A stretch of 64,000 nt of DNA, taken from Alphaproteobacteria bacterium (GTDB lineage: Bacteria; Pseudomonadota; Alphaproteobacteria; Micavibrionales; Micavibrionaceae). Below, one piece after another: positions 25,050 to 34,254 of the stretch. Position 1 is the first letter of the stretch, and every line of letters begins with the position of its first letter. A program made the position numbers and the translations under genes. The notes beneath the pieces were generated by a model. The model saw only the letters and a program-made list of their open reading frames with translations. It had not been told where the DNA came from and ran no database searches. The DNA lies in the NCBI GenBank assembly GCA_030750865.1, contig JASMHE010000008.1, forward strand, positions 682,001 through 746,000, given 5' to 3'.

Positions 25050-26036
25050 CTATTGATTTAAAACGGAAATAATCCCATCTAAATCAGACGGCATTGGCGC
25101 AGAAAATTGCATTTCCTCTCCGGAAACAGGATGAATAAAGCGAATATGCGCAGAATGCAGAGCCTGACGCGGGAAAGACTGCAGCAACGTAATAATATCC
25201 TCATCATATCCAGCACGGCGCAACAAAGAACCTAATTTTGTCGCCTCTACCCGATATAGCGGATCACCCAATAACGGGAAACCGATATGATCCATATGCA
25301 CGCGAATCTGATGTGTGCGTCCCGTATCAAGCTTACAGGAGACCAGCGACAGAGCGCGCTTATACCCTTTCAGCAATTTATAATGCGTGACAGCATGCCG
25401 CCCACCACGCACATTTGCGGCCATTTTCGTCCGGTGCGTCGCATGACGACCGATAGACACATCAACCTTACCGGTACCAGGTGGCACTTCTCCTACCACG
25501 AGCGCCAAATATTCACGCGATAGCGACCGGTCGGCCAACTGGCGCGCCAGCCCCTTATGCGCCTTATCGTTCTTCGCAACCAACATCACACCGCTTGTAT
25601 CCTTATCCAGACGATGCACAATGCCGGGGCGGCGCACACCGCCAATACCGGACAAACTGTCTCCGCAATGATACAAAAGCGCATTCACAAGCGTACCGTC
25701 ATGATTTCCGGCACCAGGATGCACCACAAGTCCGGCCTGCTTATTAATCACAAGCAACGCATCATCTTCATAAAGAATATCAAGCGGAATATCCTGCGCT
25801 TGGGGCAATGCCTCTTCCGGCGCCGGAATTTCAACACGCAACTGCTGATCTGCCACAATTTTATACGATGGCGATGTCTGCACGCTACCATCCACACACA
25901 CGCACCCATCTTTGATCAAAGCCTGTATCCGCGCGCGCGACAAATCATCCAGAAGGCCGGCCAGATAACTATCAAGGCGCTGCTTCTGAGGCGCATCAAG
26001 CTGCACCGTTATTTCTTCAACTGAAAGCGTGTCCAT
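25050..26036 (-). CDS. rluD: Ribosomal large subunit pseudouridine synthase D
   Basis: A 328-residue RluA/RluD-family enzyme that isomerises specific uridines in helix 69 of 23S rRNA. An N-terminal S4-like RNA-binding domain (about 17-70, with RLDSYLAGLLDDLSRARIQALI) is followed by the catalytic domain with HRLDKDTSGVMLVAKND, where Asp144 is the nucleophile. GRTHQIRVHMDHIGFPLLGDPLY is also conserved. Having the S4 domain favours RluD over RluA. It follows the secreted repeat protein by 18 bases in the same direction. Confidence 0.93.
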   Translation of the reverse strand: MDTLSVEEITVQLDAPQKQRLDSYLAGLLDDLSRARIQALIKDGCVCVDGSVQTSPSYKIVADQQLRVEIPAPEEALPQAQDIPLDILYEDDALLVINKQAGLVVHPGAGNHDGTLVNALLYHCGDSLSGIGGVRRPGIVHRLDKDTSGVMLVAKNDKAHKGLARQLADRSLSREYLALVVGEVPPGTGKVDVSIGRHATHRTKMAANVRGGRHAVTHYKLLKGYKRALSLVSCKLDTGRTHQIRVHMDHIGFPLLGDPLYRVEATKLGSLLRRAGYDEDIITLLQSFPRQALHSAHIRFIHPVSGEEMQFSAPMPSDLDGIISVLNQ

Positions 26037-26054
26037 AAAATTCCTGTCTGTGTA

Positions 26055-27731
26055 TTACTGCGCCTGCTGCGGCACACAAGGATTCTCATAAGGGTCCAGC
26101 GCTGTACCAACCAACACCCACCCTTCATAATTCATTGTTTCGGGCGGCGCGCCCCCCTCTTTAGATGCTTTGCGACCAAAATTCATACCGAGCAACGCCG
26201 ACACACGATCATTCAGCGATTGTGGCTTTTCATCTTCTTCACCAATACCGATGACCTGAATCGCATTTTTATCCCGCCCTCTCGATGACGTATCAACATA
26301 AGCCGTACCAAAGACAACACGTTCGCCACGCCACCCTAAAATCGCATCATGTATCGTTGCACCATCACCGGATAAGTACGATTCATCCTGCATTAACAAT
26401 CCGTTCGGCGACAGAACCAGCATACGCACATGATCGTATCCCGTTTTGCCTCCGGCATAGTCCGCGCGACCAAACAAAACGATACGGCCGTCATCGTATC
26501 TATTTATTCGCAGTCCCGACAAGGCATAAGACGGTACGCGGAAGTAACGCTCCCACTCCGGATCGCCAAGCGAGCTGACCGCGACAACCCAGTTTGCGCG
26601 CGCACTCTTGTCCGTCGGATCAACAACGCCCGTTAAAACAAAATGCGGGAACACGGCACCCGGCGGACTATAATCAACAATGTCATTAAACGATCCGTAC
26701 AGCCCCTTACGATATGTTCGTTGCCACAGAATACTGCCTTTTGCAGACACTTTCATGACCCAGCCCGCCTTCATACCGGCATCCGTTTCAATTTGCCCCG
26801 CCGCGACGATGTTTCCTTTTGTCGTTTCCTGAACAGCGTTAATTTTATTCGGAATACCAACGCGATACGCCCGGCGCCATTCCTCTTTTGCGTCCGCATC
26901 AAGACTCATCAGGACCGTATGATTTTCATCGGCCTGTTCTTTGGAATGCGCTTGCAACGCCACAACGAAACCACCATCTGCGCGCTGGACAATATCCTGC
27001 GCGGTATAATGAAAATCATCGTGAGACAGATTCACCTCATCGACAATGCCGCCATCGTCGTCAAACCAATGCAGCATCGCATACCGGTCCACGGGCTTGA
27101 CCGGCGGCGTGCCGGATTCTTCGTTTTCAGCGGCGGATTGACGGCTTTTGGAATCGTTCTTTTTATCGCCATACTCCACGTTGCCATGATTTGTGATCCC
27201 GAGAAAATGCCCATCCTGTAACTTTATAAATTTGACCGGCACAGCATCATCCGGCGCATCATACTTATATTCATCCAGAACACGGCCACGCCTGTTCAGA
27301 CGCGCCAAAACAAGTTCCCGCTGCGCTGAAACGCCCTCATCATGCCCGGCAACCGTCTTTTCACCATCCGCGTCCGCGCTTGCCGCACCATCGCTTTTTT
27401 CTGCGGCGATATCTTCTTCAGCCTCATCTACGGCCGCGGCCTCATCCTCTTGATCCGTTTTTTCGACAGGCTGATATTCCTGAACGCCGTATCCCAATAC
27501 AACGCCGGGCTCTAACGTAACACCCGAATGAAATGCAACACGGTAATCCGGCCTGGCATAATTTCCTGTCCAGACGGATGGCACACCATAAGATGGCGGG
27601 CGCAATGTGGTAATCAATTCGCGATACACCGTACACGCGGCAGAACGCTGCGCCGACGCTTGCGGCAATAACGGCAGACCGATCATGACCATCAGCGCGA
27701 CCAGCAGAATTGTTCTCTGTATAAAATTCAT
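26055..27731 (-). CDS. Secreted repeat protein, probable beta-propeller, unknown function
   Basis: A 558-residue exported protein I cannot name. A signal peptide (about residues 4-27) ends at ASAQ. Acidic low-complexity sequence occupies about 85-130. The rest holds repeated blades of the type GWVMKVSAKGSILWQRTYRKG and ANWVVAVSSLGDPEWERYF, alternating glycine-aspartate turns with Trp, typical of beta-propeller repeats. The ATG at 27731 is preferred because it begins directly at the signal peptide; an upstream in-frame ATG at 27758 adds nine residues. It lies just ahead of rluD. Confidence 0.5.
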   Translation of the reverse strand: MNFIQRTILLVALMVMIGLPLLPQASAQRSAACTVYRELITTLRPPSYGVPSVWTGNYARPDYRVAFHSGVTLEPGVVLGYGVQEYQPVEKTDQEDEAAAVDEAEEDIAAEKSDGAASADADGEKTVAGHDEGVSAQRELVLARLNRRGRVLDEYKYDAPDDAVPVKFIKLQDGHFLGITNHGNVEYGDKKNDSKSRQSAAENEESGTPPVKPVDRYAMLHWFDDDGGIVDEVNLSHDDFHYTAQDIVQRADGGFVVALQAHSKEQADENHTVLMSLDADAKEEWRRAYRVGIPNKINAVQETTKGNIVAAGQIETDAGMKAGWVMKVSAKGSILWQRTYRKGLYGSFNDIVDYSPPGAVFPHFVLTGVVDPTDKSARANWVVAVSSLGDPEWERYFRVPSYALSGLRINRYDDGRIVLFGRADYAGGKTGYDHVRMLVLSPNGLLMQDESYLSGDGATIHDAILGWRGERVVFGTAYVDTSSRGRDKNAIQVIGIGEEDEKPQSLNDRVSALLGMNFGRKASKEGGAPPETMNYEGWVLVGTALDPYENPCVPQQAQ

Positions 27732-27833
27732 TTCACTTGCTCTAAAATATCTTCTCATCTGATTTTAAATTTGTTTTACTGACATGTCTATCAATCACTT
27801 CATTTTAATATTGCAACGGGTGCGGCCTCTTAC

Positions 27834-28907
27834 ATGAAAATTCTGATTATAAGCGATGCATGGAAACCGCAATTAAACGGCGTTGTTCGCACTTATGAAT
27901 ACCTCATGACCCACCTGCAAGAACAGGGCCATGACGTCAAAATCATCGGGCCAGATGCCTTCCCCGCCCGCTTCAAACTGCCCGGCTATGCTGAAATCGA
28001 ACTGGCCGTCATGCCGTACAGACGACTGGCAGCCATGATTGATGCCTATCGACCTGATACAATCCACATCGCCACAGAAGCGCCGCTGGGCCGGGCTGCC
28101 AGACGATATTGCCTCAAACACGGCCTGCATTATACATCGTGTTATCACACGCACTTTCCCGACTATATCGCAAAACGCTTATCCAAATATCTGCCTTTTC
28201 TATATAATCCGGTCAGAAATATGGCGATTTCATCTTTGCGTAAATTTCATAACACATCATCATGCCTGATGGTCGCAACCCAAAGTCTGGAAGACGATTT
28301 AAAGTCATGGCATTTCACCGCCCCCATGCATCGTGTAACGCGCGGTGTCTTAACACATATCTTCAAACCCGCAGAGAAAACACGCTTTACCTCCCTCAAA
28401 ACACCGGTCGCCCTGTATGTCGGCCGTGTTGCGATAGAGAAAAACATCCACGCCTTTGCCGATATGGTATGGGACGGCAGCAAAGTCATTGTCGGTGACG
28501 GACCATCCTTGTCATCACTCAAACAGCGCTACCCCGATATTCATTTCGCAGGCCGCCAAATGGGGGATGATCTGGCCGCCCATTATAACAGCGCCGATAT
28601 TTTTGTATTCCCGTCAAAAACAGACACGTTCGGCATGGTGCTGGTCGAAGCATTGGCCTGTGGCCTGCCGATTGCGGCCTATGACGTTACCGGCCCCAAA
28701 GATATCGTCACAGAACCATTTCTAGGCGCGTTAACGCACGACAATCTGGCAGAAGCCGCGACACAAGCGCTGGCACGCAAGGAAGACAGCGATAAAAGAA
28801 TCGCGCATGTTCACACCCATTTCACATGGGAAACGGCGACACAGCAATTTCTGGATGGCTGTATTCCGGTCCGCACAGACGATAAAGCGCCATCGCCATC
28901 CTCATAA
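27834..28907 (+). CDS. GT4 glycosyltransferase, alpha-mannosyltransferase-like
   Basis: A 357-residue GT-B-fold enzyme. The N-terminus ISDAWKPQLNGVVRTYEYLM and HTHFPDYI are typical of GDP-mannose-dependent mannosyltransferases of the MgtA/PimB type. The donor site is VALYVGRVAIEKNIHAF followed by FPSKTDTFGMVLVEALACGLP, containing the EX7E pattern. It probably adds a hexose to a lipid or polysaccharide at the inner membrane face. It is divergent from the secreted repeat gene and converges on glucokinase. The sugar donor is inferred. Confidence 0.8.
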   Translation: MKILIISDAWKPQLNGVVRTYEYLMTHLQEQGHDVKIIGPDAFPARFKLPGYAEIELAVMPYRRLAAMIDAYRPDTIHIATEAPLGRAARRYCLKHGLHYTSCYHTHFPDYIAKRLSKYLPFLYNPVRNMAISSLRKFHNTSSCLMVATQSLEDDLKSWHFTAPMHRVTRGVLTHIFKPAEKTRFTSLKTPVALYVGRVAIEKNIHAFADMVWDGSKVIVGDGPSLSSLKQRYPDIHFAGRQMGDDLAAHYNSADIFVFPSKTDTFGMVLVEALACGLPIAAYDVTGPKDIVTEPFLGALTHDNLAEAATQALARKEDSDKRIAHVHTHFTWETATQQFLDGCIPVRTDDKAPSPSS

Positions 28908-28928
28908 CATCACCGGAACGCGCAGCGC

Positions 28929-29903
28929 TTATTCCTGCGCCGACGACATGCGCGCAATATCGTCCTGAAGCCCCAAGAAAGCCGTAAACGGGTCGTTAAT
29001 CACAAATGTCGGAATATCGGACAAATAGTTTTCAAGTCTGCCCTTAGCCAGAAAGCTTTGACGGAAGCGGGATTTCTCGAATGAATCACCCAGCTGCATG
29101 ATAATGCCGCCCGCAATATAAATGCCGCCGTGCGCACCCAACGTCAGCGCCAGATTACCGGCAACAATACCAAGAAAATCCATCATCATATCAAGCGCTT
29201 CCACACAAACCGGACAGCTATCGGCCAGCGCTTTTTCGCTGATTTCCTCAGGCGTTAACACTGGCAAATCCCTACAATCATCAAGCGTTTTCAACGCATT
29301 ATAGATGTTTACAAGCCCCTTGCCGGAACACACACGCTCGGCAGAGACATGACGATATTTATGACGCAGCACTGTAAACACGTCATATTCACGCTGGGTT
29401 TTCGCCGGCATTGTGACATGCCCGCCCTCACCGGAAACAGGAATATAGCGCTCTCCGTTCCAGACAAGCGACCCGACACCCAGCCCCGTGCCCGGACCGA
29501 TAATACCGATCGGCTCACCGGAAACAGCACGTCCGCCGCCGATTTGCGTCACATCTTTTGACTTCAAATGCGGCACGCCCATTGCCATCGCCTTAAAATC
29601 GTTCATCACCTCGAGCGCGCGCAAATTTAAGTGAAGTTTGGTCGATTCAATTGAAAAACTCCACGGATGATTCGTCATTTCAAAATGATCCCCGCGCACC
29701 GGACCAGCAACGGAAAACGCGCCGACAGTAGGCTTGTCCGTTACACCGATTTGCTCAAGATAATGCTTCGCCGCGCCGACAATACCGCTATAATCATCGC
29801 ATTTCAGAACCTCTATATGGCGAATTTCGCCGCCCTCCGATAATGCAAACCGTGCATTGGTCGCCCCGATATCCGCCATCAATCCAAGAGTATTACCTGC
29901 CAT
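28929..29903 (-). CDS. glk: Glucokinase
   Basis: A 324-residue ROK-unrelated (Glk-type) glucokinase that phosphorylates glucose with ATP. The N-terminal phosphate loop MADIGATNARFALSEGG, the glucose-binding region MTNHPWSFSIE and the GIIGPGTGLGVGSLVWNG motif with conserved SGEGGHVTMP are all present, as is the C-terminal GGIYIAGGI. Length matches the family. It is separated by only 21 bases from the converging glycosyltransferase; no terminator is visible between them. Confidence 0.93.
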   Translation of the reverse strand: MAGNTLGLMADIGATNARFALSEGGEIRHIEVLKCDDYSGIVGAAKHYLEQIGVTDKPTVGAFSVAGPVRGDHFEMTNHPWSFSIESTKLHLNLRALEVMNDFKAMAMGVPHLKSKDVTQIGGGRAVSGEPIGIIGPGTGLGVGSLVWNGERYIPVSGEGGHVTMPAKTQREYDVFTVLRHKYRHVSAERVCSGKGLVNIYNALKTLDDCRDLPVLTPEEISEKALADSCPVCVEALDMMMDFLGIVAGNLALTLGAHGGIYIAGGIIMQLGDSFEKSRFRQSFLAKGRLENYLSDIPTFVINDPFTAFLGLQDDIARMSSAQE

Positions 29904-30061
29904 CCTTCATTCCTTTGCCGTAGAATACAAACCCGATATGCGCTCACACGCCCTTTTTAAACGGTATCGCCGGATGTGGACAAGATCAAGGAAACTATTG
30001 CGAACATCCCCCATTTCTCATTGAATGAACCCAGAATGAACCGGCAAATTAAGGGGTGCTT

Positions 30062-30448
30062 ATGGCCAAAATCCTCCTCGCGGAAGATAATTCTTCAATG
30101 CGCCAATTCCTTGAAATGGCCCTACGCAACGCAGGACACGACGTTGCCGCCACAGAAGACGGACTGAAGGCCTATGAAGCTTTTACTGCTGATAACAGCT
30201 ATGACTTATTGCTTGCCGATATCGTCATGCCCGGCATGGATGGCATTGAACTTTCACAGAAGATTACAAAACAGCGCCCCGAAACAAAAGTGATGTTCAT
30301 TACCGGATTTGCGGCTGTCGCGATGGACACGGATACAAATGACACCGACGCATCCGGCGCACAGGAACGCCCGCCGGTGCTTTCAAAACCCTTTCACCTG
30401 AATGATTTGATCCGTCGCGTGGACGAATTACTGATGGCCGATGCATAA
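30062..30448 (+). CDS. cpdR: CpdR-type response regulator
   Basis: A 128-residue single-domain receiver. LLAEDNSSMRQFLEMALRNAGH has the acidic pocket, LLLADIVMPGMDG carries the phospho-acceptor Asp53, and LSKPFHLNDLIRRVDELL has the conserved Lys. This matches CpdR, whose dephosphorylated form directs the ClpXP protease to cell-cycle substrates in Caulobacter; the CckA-ChpT phosphorelay controls it. The ATG at 30062 has AAGGGG five bases upstream and is preferred over an adjacent GTG. It is a lone gene followed by tRNA-Val. No CckA or ChpT gene is in the window. Confidence 0.85.
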   Translation: MAKILLAEDNSSMRQFLEMALRNAGHDVAATEDGLKAYEAFTADNSYDLLLADIVMPGMDGIELSQKITKQRPETKVMFITGFAAVAMDTDTNDTDASGAQERPPVLSKPFHLNDLIRRVDELLMADA

Positions 30449-30528
30449 GCCGTGCACATCACGCGACATTTTGCTTGAAAAAGAAAAATGACAGTGCTAA
30501 AACCCCTCTTGCTTATCGCTTGCGGTAA

Positions 30529-30603
30529 GGGCACGTAGCTCAGTGGGAGAGCACTACGTTGACATCGTAGGGGTCGCAAGTTCAATCCTTGCCGTGCCCA
30601 CCA
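30529..30603 (+). tRNA. tRNA-Val (GAC)
   Basis: The cloverleaf folds completely: acceptor GGGCACG with CGTGCCC, D arm GCTC/GAGC, anticodon stem CTACG/CGTAG with loop TTGACAT giving anticodon GAC, variable GGGTC, and T arm GCAAG-TTCAATC-CTTGC. A discriminator and encoded CCA close it at 30600-30603. It reads valine codons GUC and GUU. No integrase or repeat flanks it. Confidence 0.97.
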
Positions 30604-30741
30604 TTTATTCCGGTTCCCCTCATAACAAGACTGTTATTTCCCCATATTCACCGTGAATTGCGTGATGAAGGCAAACGCGGCCTTTTCACAGGCTGAATTC
30701 TAGCGTAATATGGAGCCAAATAAACAAAACCAGTGATTATA

Positions 30742-31290
30742 ATGCTTTTTCGTATCTTATTTTTATGTCTTCTCGCGATCTCTGCCGGCCTTGCGCCGCT
30801 TGCCGGTGCCTCAGCACAGGATTTACCTGCGCCAAAGGTGATAAAGCGCGATATCCCCACAATGGAATATCAGGCACCGCAATCTTTGATCGAAACAGAT
30901 TCCCCGCTTTATCTGACACCGGATAAATCAGAAATCATTGATCTGGACACAGATGTCGGCAGTGTCATCATCGGCAATGACCAGCACGTGAATGTTCTGG
31001 TTGATTCTGCACGTCGCCTGATTTTCGTACCGCGCCAGCCCGGCGCATCACACGTCACTATTCTGGGGGCAAACGGACACGTCATCATGCAGCGTCACGT
31101 TATTGTTTCCGGTCCGAAAGAAAGCTATATCCGCATTCGCAAGACCTGCGCACTGAGCGGGGAAAGCGACTGTCAGGAAGTCGAAACATATTACTGTCCC
31201 GACGGATGCCACCGCATCAATAATCCACCGGAAGAACAAGCCGCAGAGCAGGAAACGCTGGACGAAAACCCCGGAAACTCTCCATTTTAA
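30742..31290 (+). CDS. Small exported protein with pilus secretin N-terminal domain
   Basis: A 182-residue exported protein. A signal peptide (about 1-24) ends at ASAQ. The core is a pilus-assembly N-domain as at the start of CpaC (LYLTPDKSEIIDLDTDVGSVIIGND, then NVLVDSARRLIFVPRQPGASHVTILG). The C-terminal 65 residues carry four cysteines in KTCALSGESDCQEVETYYC and PDGCH, suggesting disulfides. It lacks the secretin pore. A GTG nine bases upstream is an alternative start. It precedes tadD, 35 bases away, and likely acts in Tad pilus assembly at the outer membrane. Confidence 0.75.
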   Translation: MLFRILFLCLLAISAGLAPLAGASAQDLPAPKVIKRDIPTMEYQAPQSLIETDSPLYLTPDKSEIIDLDTDVGSVIIGNDQHVNVLVDSARRLIFVPRQPGASHVTILGANGHVIMQRHVIVSGPKESYIRIRKTCALSGESDCQEVETYYCPDGCHRINNPPEEQAAEQETLDENPGNSPF

Positions 31291-31325
31291 GACACATCAT
31301 ATAAGAGTGAAGCGATCATCAAAAA

Positions 31326-32255
31326 ATGAAAAACAACACATATAAAAAACCGTTCCGTCTTGTCTTGCTTACAGCGTCCGTGCTGGCGATTACCGCCTGT
31401 CAGACGACAAACACCAATTATGATTCCAATATGAACAAGGTCGATAAAGTGTTGGAACGCGCCACCTATGACGCGGCCAGCAGCGGCCAGCTGAATGAAT
31501 CTCTCGCCTTGCTTGAACGCCTTTACAAACGCAACAGCGGCGATATCGGGGTATCTTTACGTTATGCACGTGCATTGCGTTACACCAAAAACTATCAAAA
31601 AGCGTCTTTGGTGCTCTCCCCTTTCATCAAAGGCAATCAATATAACAGCGACGCTGTTGCAGAATACGCCTATCTGCAAGCCGCAATGGGCAACTATGTC
31701 ATGGCCGAAGATTACGCCCGCAAGGCCGTACTCGATAAACCGGAAGCCGGACAAAACTATCACATTCTTGGGGTCGCCCTTGACGCACAGGGCTATCACA
31801 AACAGGCTGAAACAGCCTTTCGCCGCGCCCTTGACCACTGGGAAGGTGACCCGACACCTGTATTGAATAATCTGGGCCTCAATCTGGCCGCACAGGGCTT
31901 CCTGGACGAGGCGCTTGAAATCCTGCGCCGCGCCCACCAGACATCACCAAACCGCCGTGAAATCGAACGCAACCTGCGGATCGTTTCCGCCCTTGCAAGC
32001 CGTCCTTACGAAGGCTATGTCGAAGATAAACATATCCCTGTACCGCCAACAAAACCGGGCGTAACAAAGGAATCTTCGAGCAAAAAAGAAGCGGCAAGCC
32101 CCCAGACCAAAGCAGAGCCAAAGCAACCTGTGGAAGATGTCAAAAGCGAGCCGCTTGACGATCAGACGGAAAAGAGCACTTCAAAAGATGACGCAGCCAC
32201 AGACGACGTTGCTGCGGACAAGCCCGCTCCTGTTTTCCGCTCATTGAATAATTAA
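31326..32255 (+). CDS. tadD: Tad pilus assembly lipoprotein TadD
   Basis: A 309-residue TPR lipoprotein. The lipobox AITAC places the lipidated Cys at residue 25. Several TPR units (about 40-235) follow, including NYVMAEDYARKAVLDKP and QNYHILGVALDAQGYHKQAETAFRRALDHWEG. TadD is the pilotin-like factor for the Tad secretin. The C-terminal 75 residues are a Lys/Glu/Pro-rich disordered tail beyond the usual length. It runs opposite to the rest of the pilus operon and converges on tadC. Confidence 0.85.
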   Translation: MKNNTYKKPFRLVLLTASVLAITACQTTNTNYDSNMNKVDKVLERATYDAASSGQLNESLALLERLYKRNSGDIGVSLRYARALRYTKNYQKASLVLSPFIKGNQYNSDAVAEYAYLQAAMGNYVMAEDYARKAVLDKPEAGQNYHILGVALDAQGYHKQAETAFRRALDHWEGDPTPVLNNLGLNLAAQGFLDEALEILRRAHQTSPNRREIERNLRIVSALASRPYEGYVEDKHIPVPPTKPGVTKESSSKKEAASPQTKAEPKQPVEDVKSEPLDDQTEKSTSKDDAATDDVAADKPAPVFRSLNN

Positions 32256-32307
32256 TCAATCCGCATAGGCCGCCACCATATGCCCCGCTTTTACGATCGC
32301 ATTGATC

Positions 32308-33255
32308 TTACAGCGTTTCCATCGCCTGCATGACCGCAGGGCCGAGAATGACAAGAAATAGAACCGGTAGGAAAAATAAAATCATCGGAATCGTCAGTTT
32401 CGGCGGCAAGGCTGCCGCTTTTTGTTCTGCCGCCGCCATACGCAAATCACGCAGCTCATCCGACATCACGCGCATCGCCTGCGTGACTGATGTGCCGTAT
32501 TGTTCGGCCTGAATAAGCGCTGTCGCAAATGATTTGGCTGCACCGCCACCAACACGCCGCGCAAAATCCTGCAGCGCCGTGCGACGATCATTCAACATCG
32601 CCATTTCCGCACTTAAAATTCCCAGCTCTTCGGCCAGTGTCGGTGAATGTTCGGCGATTTCATCGGCGATACGGGATACAGTTTGCTCCAGACCAATACC
32701 ACCCTGCACACAAATCAACATCATATCGAGCGCATCGGGAAACGCCAGATTGATCTCCTCGGACCGTTTCAATATCTGGTTTTTAATCAAAATCGCGGGG
32801 AGCTTATACCCCAAAAACGCCGCCGCAAGCTGAATCAGCAAGGTCACAGATCCCGACAAATCCTTATCGCTCGAGGAAATAAAGAACATCGCAATTCCCA
32901 TGAACAAAAAAGGCAGTAAGGCGCGCGCAATCATGAATTTAATCGGTGCGGACGGATCACGAATACCGGCTTGCAACATCTGGTTTCGCACCTGATCGCC
33001 CACTTCACCCAGCAATTTTTGGGCCTTAAAGAACATCGCCATCGAATCACCAGCGCTGACTTCTTTTATCACTTTCGGCGCTGTATAGGCATCACGTGTC
33101 TTTTCAAACAAATCCTTACGGGTTTTGGATATCACCGATTTATAACGCGCACTCTTTTCCCCGCGCTTTAACAGCGGTAACGAGAAGGCAACAAAAGAGA
33201 TTGCCGCCGCAAGCGCGCTCAGCAAAACAATAACAATATCGCCGGATTCACCCAT
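32308..33255 (-). CDS. tadC: Tad pilus inner-membrane platform protein TadC
   Basis: A 315-residue T2SSF-family protein with an N-terminal transmembrane helix, two central ones (about 110-160) and a C-terminal one (about 285-312). The domain core reads FPDALDMMLICVQGGIGLEQTVSRIADEI and SFATALIQAEQYGTSVTQAMRVMSDELR. With TadB it forms the membrane platform on which the ATPase acts to extrude Flp pilin. It is the last gene of the long leftward pilus operon, 15 bases after tadB. Confidence 0.93.
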   Translation of the reverse strand: MGESGDIVIVLLSALAAAISFVAFSLPLLKRGEKSARYKSVISKTRKDLFEKTRDAYTAPKVIKEVSAGDSMAMFFKAQKLLGEVGDQVRNQMLQAGIRDPSAPIKFMIARALLPFLFMGIAMFFISSSDKDLSGSVTLLIQLAAAFLGYKLPAILIKNQILKRSEEINLAFPDALDMMLICVQGGIGLEQTVSRIADEIAEHSPTLAEELGILSAEMAMLNDRRTALQDFARRVGGGAAKSFATALIQAEQYGTSVTQAMRVMSDELRDLRMAAAEQKAAALPPKLTIPMILFFLPVLFLVILGPAVMQAMETL

Positions 33256-33270
33256 TCATTGCCTCCTTTC

Positions 33271-34254
33271 CTATATCTTGAAGTTAATCATAATTTTCAT
33301 GACAAAAATGCCACATGCCATCCAAAACGCCCCCAATAACAGCAGCAACCGCCCCGCCATCGTGTTCAGCATAATATCCATATATTCAGGGTTCACGGCA
33401 AACAGGCCGCCACCGACCAGAAACGGCAAAGCGCCAATGATCGCAGCCGACGATTTTGCCTCTTGTGACAAGGCCTGAATTTTCCGCTTCAGGCGAAACC
33501 GCGCCCGAATAACGCCCGACAAATTCATTAAGACCTCAGACAGGCTCGCACCGGTTTGTGCCTGAATAGAAACGCCGGTTGCAAACATCTGCATTTCTGT
33601 CAGCGGCATACGGCGACACGCATCACGCGCGGCTTCGGGCAATGTCACCCCGATTTTCTGCGCATCGTAAATACGGTTCATTTCTTCGCCGACCGGACCG
33701 GTAAATTCTTTGCCCGCCATTGCAATCGCTTCGGATACGGGCATCCCTGATCTCAACAAACGCACCATTGCCTCAAGCGCATCGGAAAACTCTTCCAGAA
33801 ACTTCTTCTGCCGCTTTTTTATTTTGCGTTTCACAAACCATTTCGGCAGCCCGAGGAAACCGGTAATAAAGACCATCAGCAACACAAACCCCGATTGCCC
33901 CAGCATTTTCGCAACCAGCGTTATGCCCACAGCGAACAAAAACGAAAACAGAAAATATTGTTTCACACTGATATCCATACCGGCCTGCATCAGCAAATCG
34001 GATAAGCGGGCCTTTTTCTCTTCATCATCCTCTTCCGACGATGTTTCTTTTAGCTTGCGGGCTATTTCGTCCCGCCGCTTATTCTGGGCATCTTTTTTAG
34101 TCTTTTCACCTTTCGGGACGGCATTTTTACCCATAATAACCGCCATCTGACGGTCCTTAATCGCTTTACGGTTACTGATAACAAGCGCGGCCACCATGCC
34201 GACAACAACCACAGCGATTAACACGGAAAATATAATCAGGACGAGCGGGTTCAT
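33271..34254 (-). CDS. tadB: Tad pilus inner-membrane platform protein TadB
   Basis: A 327-residue T2SSF-family protein. An N-terminal transmembrane helix (about 3-27) is followed by a charged cytoplasmic stretch, two helices (about 100-140), the core FSDALEAMVRLLRSGMPVSEAIAMAGKEF and TGASLSEVLMNLSGVIRARFRLKRKI, and two more C-terminal helices. Its start overlaps the cpaF stop by four bases, so translation is coupled with the ATPase that acts on it. Confidence 0.93.
   Translation of the reverse strand: MNPLVLIIFSVLIAVVVVGMVAALVISNRKAIKDRQMAVIMGKNAVPKGEKTKKDAQNKRRDEIARKLKETSSEEDDEEKKARLSDLLMQAGMDISVKQYFLFSFLFAVGITLVAKMLGQSGFVLLMVFITGFLGLPKWFVKRKIKKRQKKFLEEFSDALEAMVRLLRSGMPVSEAIAMAGKEFTGPVGEEMNRIYDAQKIGVTLPEAARDACRRMPLTEMQMFATGVSIQAQTGASLSEVLMNLSGVIRARFRLKRKIQALSQEAKSSAAIIGALPFLVGGGLFAVNPEYMDIMLNTMAGRLLLLLGAFWMACGIFVMKIMINFKI

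Noticed and set aside
30500-30640. Possible attachment site at tRNA-Val
   Set aside because: No integrase, no duplicated tRNA 3' end and no compositional change nearby.
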